A stretch of DNA of 64,000 nt, taken from NCBI RefSeq assembly GCF_037975245.1, contig NC_092574.1, forward strand, positions 26,458,713 to 26,522,712, given 5' to 3'. This DNA is from Apostichopus japonicus (Eukaryota; Echinodermata; Holothuroidea; Aspidochirotida; Stichopodidae). This document shows, one piece after another, positions 49,801-62,928 of this stretch. The position numbers were made by a program, and so were the translations under genes. The notes below the pieces were generated by a model, which was given only the letters and a program-made list of their open reading frames with translations, was not told where the DNA came from and did not search any database. The first letter of the stretch is position 1. Every line of letters starts with the position of its first letter.

Positions 49801-52800
49801 TGACATGGTATGCATGACAAAGTGTCAGCCCTGCTGACAAGACTTTTAAACCCTAATATCTCTAAAAGATATCGGGGGGAGGGGGGATTGATTGGTTCAT
49901 CCAAACAAATCCTTATCAAAAAAGGAACAGATGCTGATGTAATTTGCAGGAAGATGTTATCTTGAAACAAAATTTCAGAGACTCTTTACAATTATACGCT
50001 ACGGCATTATGCTGAATTACAACACATGTCAGCTACTTATACCTGGCTATTGAGAGCAGCTCAATAATATTTGATTACAAAGCAGTAACCCAAGGCTAAC
50101 AGTATCTAAGGTATGGAAATCATGTGGATTCTTGTACTGAAGATTGTTAACCGAATAACATGTGTTTCTTATTCTTACTTTCTACTGGCACAAAAAAGAG
50201 TATGCTGTTGCCTTATTCTTTATATCTATTTGCAAACTGATAAATTCACTAGCATGATACTCATTTTAATCTAACAGAGAAATGTTTGTCTCCAAATAAA
50301 ACCTGCCCGACGAAAGCAACTTGAATGTAAAAAACAAACAACAGACAAAACAGACAAAACGATCATTTCCTAAAATTGAATTTTGAAAGGCCTCTTTAAT
50401 TGAAAAAGCAATAATCATTACTAGATATGAGGCAAAGCAATATATGCAAGATATTTTTTTTTTGCTGCACTTTGCGGGTGGGTATATAGACTGCAAGAAC
50501 AGGAAAGGAATGTAATTATACGGTTAGTGTGTGTGCTGTGCCACTTGAGAAGCTTTACAGACTAATTTTGCCTATGGAAAAGAGGCAAATATCATATAGT
50601 GTCACTTAGTGGTACACATACAGAATATTTACAGTCATTTATACATACAATGTGCTTTATTTATAACATAATCTGTCTACAATCATATTCGCTTGGATAT
50701 TGTTATTCCTCATCTCATTTCACTGTCATTACTTCATAATTCATAGTTTTCAACACACACATAAGAAAATGTAAACTTGTTACTGCATCTATGGTAATAA
50801 CACTTTGTGCAAATTTCTACCCAATAGGCTGCCTAGAAAACTAAAAACCAAATAAAAGGATAAGATATATGAAAAGCTAACTAGGACGCCTTATAATCCA
50901 GTAAACACTACAAAATGGATGATTATGTATACTTGCAAATAAAACCTCTACATCTTGTTACTTCCAAGAGCTATCTATGTGGACATATAACGAGAGTGTA
51001 TAAAAAGTGGGATGACAGGTAAATGAGAGTTACATTACTCTGCAACAAATAACACAAATTTAATAAGCAAGGAATCTAGAGAAATTCCACCAGAGAACTC
51101 TTCCAATGGTAGACAGCAGCAGCTGACGTTAAATTAAACTTTACAGGGTGTATAAAGGGATTCAAATTTTACCAAAGAGGGTCAAGGAAAAGTGCATGAC
51201 AGGTAAGCGAGGAACATTGAAAATGTTAACAAAGTTTTGGCTAAATGTCTTTTATGCAATCTGTAAAAACGTATTTCCTTCAAACCAAAATTTAAGAGAC
51301 CTTATTTTTCTTTCATATCCCCTCCCACCCTACAAACCCCCACAAGTTTTAAGCTTATACCAACCTCAACTTTAGTCCTGTTAATTTCCATTATGCAACC
51401 CTAAATGATCCACATAACTGCTAAAGCCTTCAGACAGAATACAGACTGGAAGATCAAAGAAGAAAAAAATAACTATCCGTATCCATCCACAGTAGATGAC
51501 TCACCAATGTTGTACATAGAATGCCATACAAAACCAATACATCATATGTTGCACATGAACATGTCTTATACAAACTCCAATTAACATTCAACTTTACTCT
51601 CAGCATTTTACTGTAGTTCAATAAGATGGTTTGTTCTGCAAGTAATATGACTTAAACAGTCAAACCAAAATCAATCAGTTACAGAAATAATTAGTGCATC
51701 TTCAAACTAATAGCTTTAAATAACAGGGTTAATTTATCTCACAAATCCAGCTAAGTAAAAGGATTAATTAAGCATGAAACAATTGATTGTCCCGGACATT
51801 TCCCAAAATAGCTTTTCTAATGCAGTACATTAGACACAAGTCCTGGTTTCACAGTAATACAGCTAGCAGCAAGGTACAGTTTGTGCATACATTACTTATT
51901 ATTAATATCTAACCTGACATTTTCAAATTAATCTCTTTAATATTGATAAAAGTGTGCTCAATTAGTCAACCCATTTAGTCCACAACATGTAAACAAAGCT
52001 AATTACAAAGAACTCGGACTACAAACAACTCTCACGTAAGGTTTAAATTGAGCTTTTTTTCTTCAACTTCGTACAGGTTTCCCAAACGCTTATTAAGTTA
52101 TTCCAAAACGACACAATAACCCTAGTGCTGCCACCCCAATAAAAGTTTGGATCTTTCTCTATACAATAACTGCTGTATTCAACAGCAATAACTTACACTG
52201 TCCTCTTATTCCATAAATACTCCACAGTATGTAACCTGAATCAGCACACTGCAGCATACTTTATAGTCCACAAAATGCGAGTATTATGCCCAAAAATTTG
52301 TCCATGCCAAATAAGACAAAGATGACACTCCTCTCATGACAGTGCCAATCTATTTCCCAATCAAATAAATTCAAAAAAGGAAGACGTGCTTAAGCCATGA
52401 TTTCAACCATTGCTACTATACTACCTATGAATTCCAGCAAATTTTACCTTGCTTTTACTTTTGTGTTTATCTCCATTAATTCCCCCTTCCCTTCCGGGGC
52501 CATTAGGCGAGCGTTTCATAATGCGGCCCTCAGCTGCAGTTATCTTTCAGGCTCTTTCGGTATGCATGAATTAATTCCCTAAACTGATCAGCTGTTACAG
52601 CTAGGGCATATTAGTGTTTCTACCTTGTGCACACTTAAACATAGATTCTTTCACTCTGTTTAAGCAATATATACAGGGATTATGCTCTAGCCTAAAAATA
52701 GCTGCCAGCATGCATAAGACTCACATACTAATAATTATCATAATAATACATCATCCAGCCAATGTCTTCCTTTTTCTTTGCTTTTTTACTTTCAATTCAA

Positions 52801-55800
52801 TTCTCTTTTCTTTTTTCCTGTTTTTCATCTAAATTTTTCCATGGGGAGTGGGTCTCCCAATCATTTATATTTCTATAATCCAGCTCTTTGAAAAGAAGCA
52901 TAAAATATACCTGGAAACACCTTGACAAGAAATATATGTGGGGGACAAGTGGGAGACTGATATTGTGTGTGTAAGTACGTGTGATGACAGGAACGTGCAT
53001 CTGTTAGTGTGTGTGTGATGACGGTGAACGTGCATCTGAGTATGGTCTAAGATTATCTCAGATTATTATGTACCGATTTGACAGTTTGTCGGAATGCTTG
53101 ATAACTGCAACAGCAGCAGCAGCACCAGGTCTGTGTTTATCTGACAGAGCATGGCTTGAATGGACCTCAGGTTTGCTTGCTGTCCGTAGCTATATAGCCA
53201 CGTAGAATGTCGACATTTCAGAATCGGGCATGTAATTTGCCACTGCTGCAGCTAAACAGATATCCCTCATTGACGAGGAGTAACAAGGGAAAATTCTGAA
53301 ACCTAAGCAGAGACATCGATCAAGAGGAGATGTTTTTTTTTTTGTTTTTTTTGTATTCTTTCACTGAGAGATACAATTAACGGCTTGAGTCATTCAATGT
53401 CTTGGCACAAACTTTATGTATATTGTTGAATTACAGAAGGAAGTACATAATTGCGTTTCCTTTGCATTAACCTACATAGATATGGAGCTACTGTAACTGC
53501 TTATGCCATCACTTAAACATGATGCTTTGGCAACAGTTATAACAAAAATTGTGTATGGCAAACAGATTAAATGTGTATTACATTGGTGGTAGTTGTTTTT
53601 ACTTCCAAGTTACAAACCCTAATTGCAATGACAGCTGTAAACATCATCAAGATTTACTTGCTTTCTAGACATGTAAATTCATTCCCCCCCCCCCCCCACC
53701 CCATGATACAACCAAATAATCTGCTGTCTGGTATGGTTAAAGACTCTGTGAATACATAGGGGTAAAACCATCTAGCTAGAAACTGGCTTAAGATGCATTA
53801 CTGAAATATCACTCCATGTTTCACTTGATTGGAAGCTTTTCCTAATGTTTGGTATGTACATTATCCAATGAAGGATGAAATCTGATTTCCAGAATTCTTT
53901 ATGGATTTAAAATATGTTATGACAATAAAATAGCAACAATTTAACTAGTACAAATTTTCTAGTCATGCATTTGCCTCCTAGGGGATAGTAGCTAATTATG
54001 AATACAATCAGCTGATTGTTGTAAGCTAGGCCGATAGATTAGAATGAAGTTGTATAAAGGTGGGTGCACAGCTACGGAGAGGAGTCAAATGATAAAGATT
54101 ACCAACAAAATGTGCTGATTTTATATATATTAATACAGTGTGCCAATCTTATTAAATGCCAACTGCTCTCTAAGTGTTTTTAATAGTCTAGAATACCATT
54201 AGCACGAATCTATTGTAGGGTATCAATATCAAAAATAGCCTAGTGTTAAATATCTATACCTGTAGCTATAATAGGCTCATCACGTCCAATTATTTCCAGA
54301 GAGCATATTGGAGAGTTCAAGATGGCTTTGAAGTACCTCTTAAAGATCCATCAGGAGTCCTGACACACGCAAAGTAAATGTGCAATTTATATGCTAATTA
54401 GAGACACAAAAGTCATGTAATATACCGTGAGTGCTATTGGCATATATATATAAACAGATCTATATGTACTATATATATTTATATCTATCTATATATCTAT
54501 TTATTTATATATATCTATCTATATTGACATATACAGTATATATATACTTCTTTATTTCTAATACATGTATATATATAAACAGAATATCCAGAATCAGAAG
54601 GGTGAAAAAACTGCCGAAACTTCTGTTACCGTAAGGACTAAATCCGAAGGAAAAATTCTGATCGAAAAAATGCGTGTACACTGTAGGCACTTAAAATGGT
54701 AGAATGAGGAGGGGCAATGACCAGGGAGCTGATCAAGGAGGGGGCACAGTATTAAAGGGTTACCATGGACATTATAGGCACGGAAGAACAGGTGCTAAGG
54801 TTGTGAGGACACAGGTAAGCAAGGAAGTAAATATTTATATGTACTGTATGTATATCTTGACTGTTTATATACCATAATGTACAGTCCTGCATCATATAAT
54901 TTAAATTTGAACATTCACCCCTTATTTTGAAACATGGGAGAAAATGAAGTCATTGGGGGTTTTTCATGGTACTGTAGATAGAGGGGTTATATTTCAGACA
55001 AGGAAGTAACATAAACTGTTATTCAGATTACAGCTTGCTTTGAACATCATATAATCTCCCTTTATCAGAGTGCACATGCTTATAAAGGAGACCAGTGAGA
55101 CAAGAATGAAGAAAACTGTAAAATGTTTGAAAAATGGTCAAAGTACAAACAGGTCAAAGTACAATAGCCAAAGTACAATTTTTTACTACAACAGAAACTT
55201 CAAGCCCTTTAACTTTAGTTTTCAACCTTTTGATTAACAATCTGCTTCTCAAACCTTGAAAGTTGCTATGCATTTATCACTGTTACGAGACATTAATATG
55301 TATGATGAAACCACATGTGATATATATACTCAAATTTGTAACTTACAAACTTCGCAAGTTCCAAACCATCCAATGAGCATCTTATTGAAGCATTTGCTGT
55401 GACCTCTCACCTACGGCAACAAACTAACTTGCATTTCATGTTCACATGTTCAAATCACCAGTTAGATGTTTAATACTTTGCAAACCAAAACAACTGCCTT
55501 AACATTTCATTTTCGTTAAAGAATACAAGCAGAGGAAAACATGCTCTCTCTCCCTCTTCTGCATCTACAGATCAACTCCGTCTCTTTTCACGGGAAGAAA
55601 AACCAGAAACTCTAATGTGTCAAGCAATTGACTTTGTTTGACTTTCAAAGTGCTCTAATATGCTAAAAGCTTCCCTCGTAAATTTCTATGATCCGTTAAA
55701 ATGTAAAGCGCATTCCAGGTATATCGGCACTTAGGATGATTGCATCACCGACAAAACCTAGAAAGTGCCAACCTGTAAATGAGCTTGTTCTGTCATTTGA

Positions 55801-57666
55801 AAGCTGACCGACTTCGGAGAACTTCCTTTTTTTCAAGAACATTCACACTCACAATCCTGCCACAAATTTACATGTTGACATTTTCAAAAAGGCTCTCAAA
55901 GGTGTTGCGTGTCCAACCGCTGAAGAGGCAGTTATTTACATTTGAAAATAGGAATATACCTTTTTTTTCGAAAGAGAAACTGTAAGGAATTTGTACAACT
56001 TGTGATCTTTACGAATGAGAAATTGAAGAAGGCTGATAAGGAAAAGATCCCCCCCCCCCTCCCATCTTGATAAGGCAAGATACATGAGCTCAAGGCCGGC
56101 AACAAATCTGATGCTACAAGAAAGAGACTGGCAGATGTCAAATTAAGTAAAAAAATATGTTATTTGAAAAAAAAAAAGGAACATGTTTCAAACTGCTACA
56201 TGAAAAGTTACATTTTGTTTAAGAGTTACAGCTCAGGGGAGGGGGGGGGGGGGAGGAGCAGTGCAAAAATGCTATTACGGATTTTGTATGGTGCTGTAAC
56301 AGGTCTCTGAATCATGTGAAAGTGTTCACTGCAAACACAGGCTGGATGAATTTGCATAAATCTACATACTAGATATGCTGGGTGATTAACTAGTTCAAGG
56401 GTCTACTTGTTTAGTTTGGCCGAAAAATGAAAACAAGCTGCCTAATAGAAAACACAAGTACAGGTGCTCAAAAGGAATGGTGTGTCTTGAAAATTAAAAT
56501 ATATTTCAAAGATCACTTCTTTTAAATATTTACAAACGAAATTCTATATCTACTCCTATAATGATTAACTCACAGCAACCGCTATGATCTGAAGTCAGAG
56601 ACTTCAGATTGTTAGGTTTGAGGAACTCGATAATATTAGGAACGATTTGGCGGCAGTTGATTTGGGGCGTTGCTGCTGGAGATCTAATCCTATTGTTTTA
56701 AGAGAGATAGATCACATTGATTAGGATCAGACAGGATTGAGGCAGGAAAAAAAAAAAGGTTTTACCAAAACCTAGAAAGTATTACTGAAAAGAAACCTGT
56801 CAATTGATCAGAATATTAGACAAGAACTACTAGATTGATTGATCACCAAATCTATATTAACGACTGATCACTAATGACTTTTTTTATTTTTATTTTTTAT
56901 TCTACAGATGTTATCTTCCAGACTGATCTAAGCTTGTCAGAATCGTTCCTATCAAATCTTCATTGTCACAATTAGCTTATTTATATGCGCACATATCGAA
57001 ATGTACAATCACTTGAAGCTTTGTTCATTTTGCGCATATTTAAATTGAACCAATAAATAACGCATCCTTAAAACAGAGAATTAAAGAATTGTACACAATG
57101 CAGCAATGTAAGAACAAGTACCTCACACTGTCAGCAGTAAATTAGTGATTCATTCATTTAAAGAGATTTAATAGCAAGCACCCAACCACAAGGAATGAGA
57201 AACAACTTAAGGCTGCAATGAACAACCCATTACACGGATAAAAATGTGTTTGTTACACATTACACAAAGCAATAAAAACATGGCTTCTATATATTAGTTT
57301 CTAAAATGTGGTTTCATGGCACGAAGCTCCTGGTTAAATTGATACCTAATTTGAAAAGTCATCAAGTATAGTATTTTGTTCTTGGCGTGTGAATTGTTTA
57401 AGAGAAATCTGAGGCTACATGAAAGAAGCTCAAATATATAGATATATATTTGCATGAAGCCATTAATAACAAGTTCTGTACCAGAGGAACAAGAATCGAA
57501 ACCAGAGAAAAGAATCTACAGTTTGTCAAATTTGGTCCCCAAAATTTCAGATGTCTGTGCAAAAGGGATGTAATCCAGTTTTTCTTCTTTCAAGAATGTG
57601 GAAGATACTACTAGGCTGTCTTACTTGGCAAAATAGAAATACTGCTAAAATTACAAGATTGGTAAA
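43868..57666. other. Long non-coding stretch
   Basis: No supported exon. The minus-strand ORF 48162-48440 and others of 60-97 residues lack homology-like motifs or paired splice sites. Simple sequence: C-runs near 46327-46370, 47622-47640, 53685-53697 and 56049-56058; a G-run at 56239-56252; TA/TC-rich tracts at 54438-54582. A GC-richer island at 52490-52570 stands out. This may be intron of the cyclase gene or intergenic; the sequence does not decide. Confidence 0.4.
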
Positions 57667-60600
57667 ACTGCAGCAAGGGTATGAAGCCTGCGTGAAAATA
57701 CACTCTAGTTCTATATGCATCACGCTGCTGTACTGCAGCAAGGGTATGAAGGCTGTGTGAAATTACACTCTAGTTCTATATGCATCTCACTGCTGTACTG
57801 CAGCAAGGGTATAAGGGCTGCTTGAATTACACTCTAGTTCTATATGCATCTCGCTGCTATACTGCAGCAAGGGTATGAAGGCTGCTTGAAATTACACTCT
57901 AGTTCTATATGCATCTCGCTGCTGTACTGCAGCAAGGGTATGAAGGCTGCGTGAAATTACACTCTAGTTCTATATGCATCTCGCTGCTGTACTGCAGCAA
58001 GGGTATGAAGGCTGCGTGATATTACACTCTAGTTCTATATGCATCTCACTGCTGTACTGCAGCAAGGGTATGAAGACTGTGTGAAATTACACTCTAGTTT
58101 TATATGCATCTCGCTGCTGTACTGCAGCAAGGGTATGAAGGATGCATGAAATTACACTCTAGTTCTATATGCATCTCGCTGCTGTACTGCAGCAAGGGTA
58201 TGAAGGCTGCGTGAAATTACACTCTAGTTCTATATGCATCTCACTGCTGTACTGCAGCAAGGGTATGAAGGCTGCGTGAAATTACACTCTAGTTCTATAT
58301 GCATCTCACTGCTGTACTGCAGCAAGGGTATGAAGGCTGTGTGAAAATACACTCTAGTTCTATATGCATCTCGCTGCTGTACTGCAGCAAGGGTATGAAG
58401 GCTGCGTGATATTACACTCTAGTTCTATATGCATCTCACTGCTGTACTGCAGCAAGGGTATGAAGACTGTGTGAAATTACACTCTAGTTTTATATGCATC
58501 TCGCTGCTGTACTGCAGCAAGGGTATGAAGGATGCATGAAATTACACTCTAGTTCTATATGCATCTCGCTGCTGTACTGCAGCAAGGGTATGAAGGCTGC
58601 GTGAAATTACACTCTAGTTCTATATGCATCTCACTGCTGTACTGCAGCAAGGGTATGAAGGCTGCGTGAAATTACACTCTAGTTCTATATGCATCTCACT
58701 GCTGTACTGCAGCAAGGGTATGAAGGCTGCGTGAAAATACACTCTAGTTCTATATGCATCTCGCTGCTGTACTGCAGCAAGGGTATGAAGGCTGCGTGAT
58801 ATTACACTCTAGTTCTATATGCATCTCGCTGCTGTACTGCAGCAAGGGTATGAAGACTGTGTGAAATTACACTCTAGTTCTATATGCATCTAGGTGCTGT
58901 ACTGCAGCAAGGGTATGAAGGCTGCTTGAAATTACACTCTAGTTCTATATGCATCTCGCTGCTGTACTGCAGCAAGGGTACGAAGACTGTGTGAAATTAC
59001 ACTCTAGTTTTATATGCATCTCGCTGCTGTACTGCAGCAAGGGTATGAAGGATGCATGAAATTACACTCTAGTTCTATATGCATCTCGCTGCTGTACTGC
59101 AGCAAGGGTATGAAGGATGCATGAAATTACACTCTAGTTCTATATGCATCTCGCTGCTGTACTGCAGCAAGGGTATGAAGGCTACTTGAAATTACACTCT
59201 AGTTCTATATGCATCTCGCTGCTGTACTGCAGCAAGGGTATGAAGGCTGTGTGAAATTACACTCTAGTTCTATATGCATCTCGCTGCTGTACTGCAGCAA
59301 GGGTATGAAGGATGCATGAAATTACACTCTGGTTCTATATGCATCTCGCTGCTGTACTGCAGCAAGGGTATGAAGGATGCATGAAATTACACTCTGGTTC
59401 TATATGCATCTCGCTGCTGTACTGCAGCAAGGGTATGAAGGATGCATGAAATTACACTCTAGTTCTATATGCATCTCGCTGCTGTACTGCAGCAAGGGTA
59501 TGAAGACTGTGTGAAATTACACTCTAGTTTTATATGCATCTAGGTGCTGTACTGCAGCAAGGGTATGAAGGCTGCTTGAAATTACACTCTAGTTTTATAT
59601 GCATCTCGCTGCTGTACTGCAGCAAGGGTACGAAGACTGTGTGAAATTACACTCTAGTTTTATATGCATCTCGCTGCTGTACTGCAGCAAGGGTATGAAG
59701 GATGCATGAAATTACACTCTAGTTCTATATGCATCTCGCTGCTGTACTGCAGCAAGGGTATGAAGGATGCATGAAATTACACTCTAGTTCTATATGCATC
59801 TCGCTGCTGTACTGCAGCAAGGGTATGAAGGCTACTTGAAATTACACTCTAGTTCTATATGCATCTCGCTGCTGTACTGCAGCAAGGGTATGAAGGCTGT
59901 GTGAAATTACACTCTAGTTCTATATGCATCTCGCTGCTGTACTGCAGCAAGGGTATGAAGGATGCATGAAATTACACTCTGGTTCTATATGCATCTCGCT
60001 GCTGTACTGCAGCAAGGGTATGAAGGATGCATGAAATTACACTCTGGTTCTATATGCATCTCGCTGCTGTACTGCAGCAAGGGTATGAAGGATGCATGAA
60101 ATTACACTCTAGTTCTATATGCATCTCGCTGCTGTACTGCAGCAAGGGTATGAAGGCTACTTGAAATTACACTCTAGTTTTATATGCATCTCGCTGCTGT
60201 ACTGCAGCAAGGGTATGAAGACTGTGTGAAATTACACTCTAGTTTTATATGCATCTCGCTGCTGTACTGCAGCAAGGGTATAAAGGATGCATGAAATTAC
60301 ACTCTGGTTCTATATGCATCTCGCTGCTGTACTGCAGCAAGGGTATGAAGGATGCATGAAATTACACTCTGGTTCTATATGCATCTCGCTGCTGTACTGC
60401 AGCAAGGGTATGAAGACTGCATGAAATTACACTCTAGTTTTATATGCATCTCGCTGCTGTACTGCAGCAAGGGTATGAAGGCTGCATGAAATTACACTCT
60501 AGTTCTATATGCATCTCGCTGCTGTACTGCAGCAAGGGTATGAAGACTGCGTGAAATTACACTCTAGTTTTATATGCATCTCGCTGCTGTACTGCAGCAA

Positions 60601-62928
60601 GGGTATGAAGACTGCGTGAAATTACACTCTAGTTCTATATGCATCTCGCTGCTGTACTGCAGCAAGGGTATGAAGACTGCGTGAAATTACACTCTAGTTT
60701 TATATGCATCTCGCTGCTGTACTGCAGCAAGGGTATGAAGACTGCGTGAAATTACACTCTCGTTCTATATGCATCTCGCTGCTGTACTGCAGCAAGGGTA
60801 TGAAGGCTGCGTGAAATTACACTCTCGTTCTATATGCATCTCGCTGCTGTACTGCAGCAAGGGTATGAAGGCTGCGTGAAATTACACTCTCGTTCTATAT
60901 GCATCTCGCTGCTGTACTGCAGCAAGGGTATGAAGGCTGCGTGAAATTACACTCTCGTTCTATATGCATCTCACTGCTGTACTGCAGCAAGGGTATGAAG
61001 GCTGCGTGAAATTACACTCTGGTTCTATATGCATCTCGCTGCTGTACTGCAGCAAGGGTATGAAGGCTGCGTGAAATTACACTCTGGTTCTATATGCATC
61101 TCGCTGCTGTACTGCAGCAAGGGTATGAAGGCTGCGTGAAATTACACTCTGGTTCTATATGCATCTCGCTGCTGTACTGCAGCAAGGGTATGAAGGCTGC
61201 GTGATATTACACTCTGGTTCTATATGCATCTCGCTGCTGTACTGCAGCAAGGGTATGAAGGCTGCGTGATATTACACTCTAGTTCTATATGCATCTCACT
61301 GCTGTACTGCAGCAAGGGTATGAAGGCTACGTGAAATTACACTCTAGTTCTATATGCATCTCGCTGCTGTACTGCAGCAAGGGTATGAAGGCTGCATGAT
61401 ATTACACTCTAGTTCTATATGCATCTCGCTGCTGTACTGCAGCAAGGGTATGAAGGCTACGTGAAATTACACTCTAGTTCTATATGCATCTCGCTGCTGT
61501 ACTGCAGCAAGGGTATGAAGGCTGCATGAAATTACACTCTAGTTCTATATGCATCTCGCTGCTGTACTGCAGCAAGGGTATGAAGGCTGCTTGAAATTAC
61601 ACTCTAGTTTTATATGCATCTCGCTGCTGTACTGCAGCAAGGGTATGAAGGCTACGTGAAATTACACTCTGGTTCTATATGCATCTCGCTGCTGTACTGC
61701 AGCAAGGGTATGAAGGCTGCATGATATTACACTCTGGTTCTATATGCATCTCGCTGCTGTACTGCAGCAAGGGTATGAAGGCTGCTTGAAATTACACTCT
61801 AGTTTTATATGCATCTCGCTGCTGTACTGCAGCAAGGGTATGAAGGCTGCATGATATTACACTCTGGTTCTATATGCATCTCGCTGCTGTACTGCAGCAA
61901 GGGTATGAAGGCTACGTGAAATTACACTCTAGTTCTATATGCATCTCGCTGCTGTACTGCAGCAAGGGTATGAAGGCTGCATGATATTACACTCTAGTTC
62001 TATATGCATCTCGCTGCTGTACTGCAGCAAGGGTATGAAGGCTACGTGAAATTACACTCTAGTTCTATATGCATCTCGCTGCTGTACTGCAGCAAGGGTA
62101 TGAAGGCTGCATGAAATTACACTCTAGTTCTATATGCATCTCGCTGCTGTACTGCAGCAAGGGTATGAAGGCTGCTTGAAATTACACTCTAGTTTTATAT
62201 GCATCTCGCTGCTGTACTGCAGCAAGGGTATGAAGGCTACGTGAAATTACACTCTGGTTCTATATGCATCTCGCTGCTGTACTGCAGCAAGGGTATGAAG
62301 GCTGCATGATATTACACTCTGGTTCTATATGCATCTCGCTGCTGTACTGCAGCAAGGGTATGAAGGCTGCTTGAAATTACACTCTAGTTTTATATGCATC
62401 TCGCTGCTGTACTGCAGCAAGGGTATGAAGGCTGCATGATATTACACTCTGGTTCTATATGCATCTCGCTGCTGTACTGCAGCAAGGGTATGAAGGCTAC
62501 GTGAAATTACACTCTAGTTCTATATGCATCTCGCTGCTGTACTGCAGCAAGGGTATGAAGGCTGCATGATATTACACTCTGGTTCTATATGCATCTCGCT
62601 GCTGTACTGCAGCAAGGGTATGAAGGCTACGTGAAATTACACTCTAGTTCTATATGCATCTCGCTGCTGTACTGCAGCAAGGGTATGAAGGCTGCATGAT
62701 ATTACACTCTGGTTCTATATGCATCTCGCTGCTGTACTGCAGCAAGGGTATGAAGGCTACGTGAAATTACACTCTAGTTCTATATGCATCTCGCTGCTGT
62801 ACTGCAGCAAGGGTATGAAGGCTGCTTGAAATTACACTCTAGTTCTATATGCATCTCGCTGCTGTACTGCAGCAAGGGTATGAAGGCTGCATGAAATTAC
62901 ACTCTAGTTCTATGCATCTCGCTGCTGT
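57667..62928. repeat. 65-bp satellite array, about 81 head-to-tail copies with higher-order structure
   Basis: The unit starts ACTGCAGCAAGGGTATGAAG, continues GCTGCGTGAAATTACACTCT and AGTTCTATATGCATCTCGCT, and ends GCTGT. Starts at 57667, 57732 and 57797 are followed by a 64-bp unit; from 57861 to 62866 there are 78 starts in perfect 65-bp register. Each unit carries CTGCAG and ATGCAT palindromes. Copies differ by a few diagnostic variants (GCTGCGTG/GATGCATG/ACTGTGTG/GCTACGTG; AGTTC/AGTTT/GGTTC/CGTTC). Variant patterns repeat at multi-unit distances, showing block duplication. The last copy has a two-base deletion (CTATGCATC). Since 65 is not a multiple of three, no continuous reading frame exists. 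Confidence 0.99.

Noticed and set aside
57667-62928. CRISPR-like array
   Set aside because: No unique spacers: every base belongs to a near-identical 65-bp unit, and the genome is eukaryotic. The same holds for the 40-bp and 50-bp arrays.
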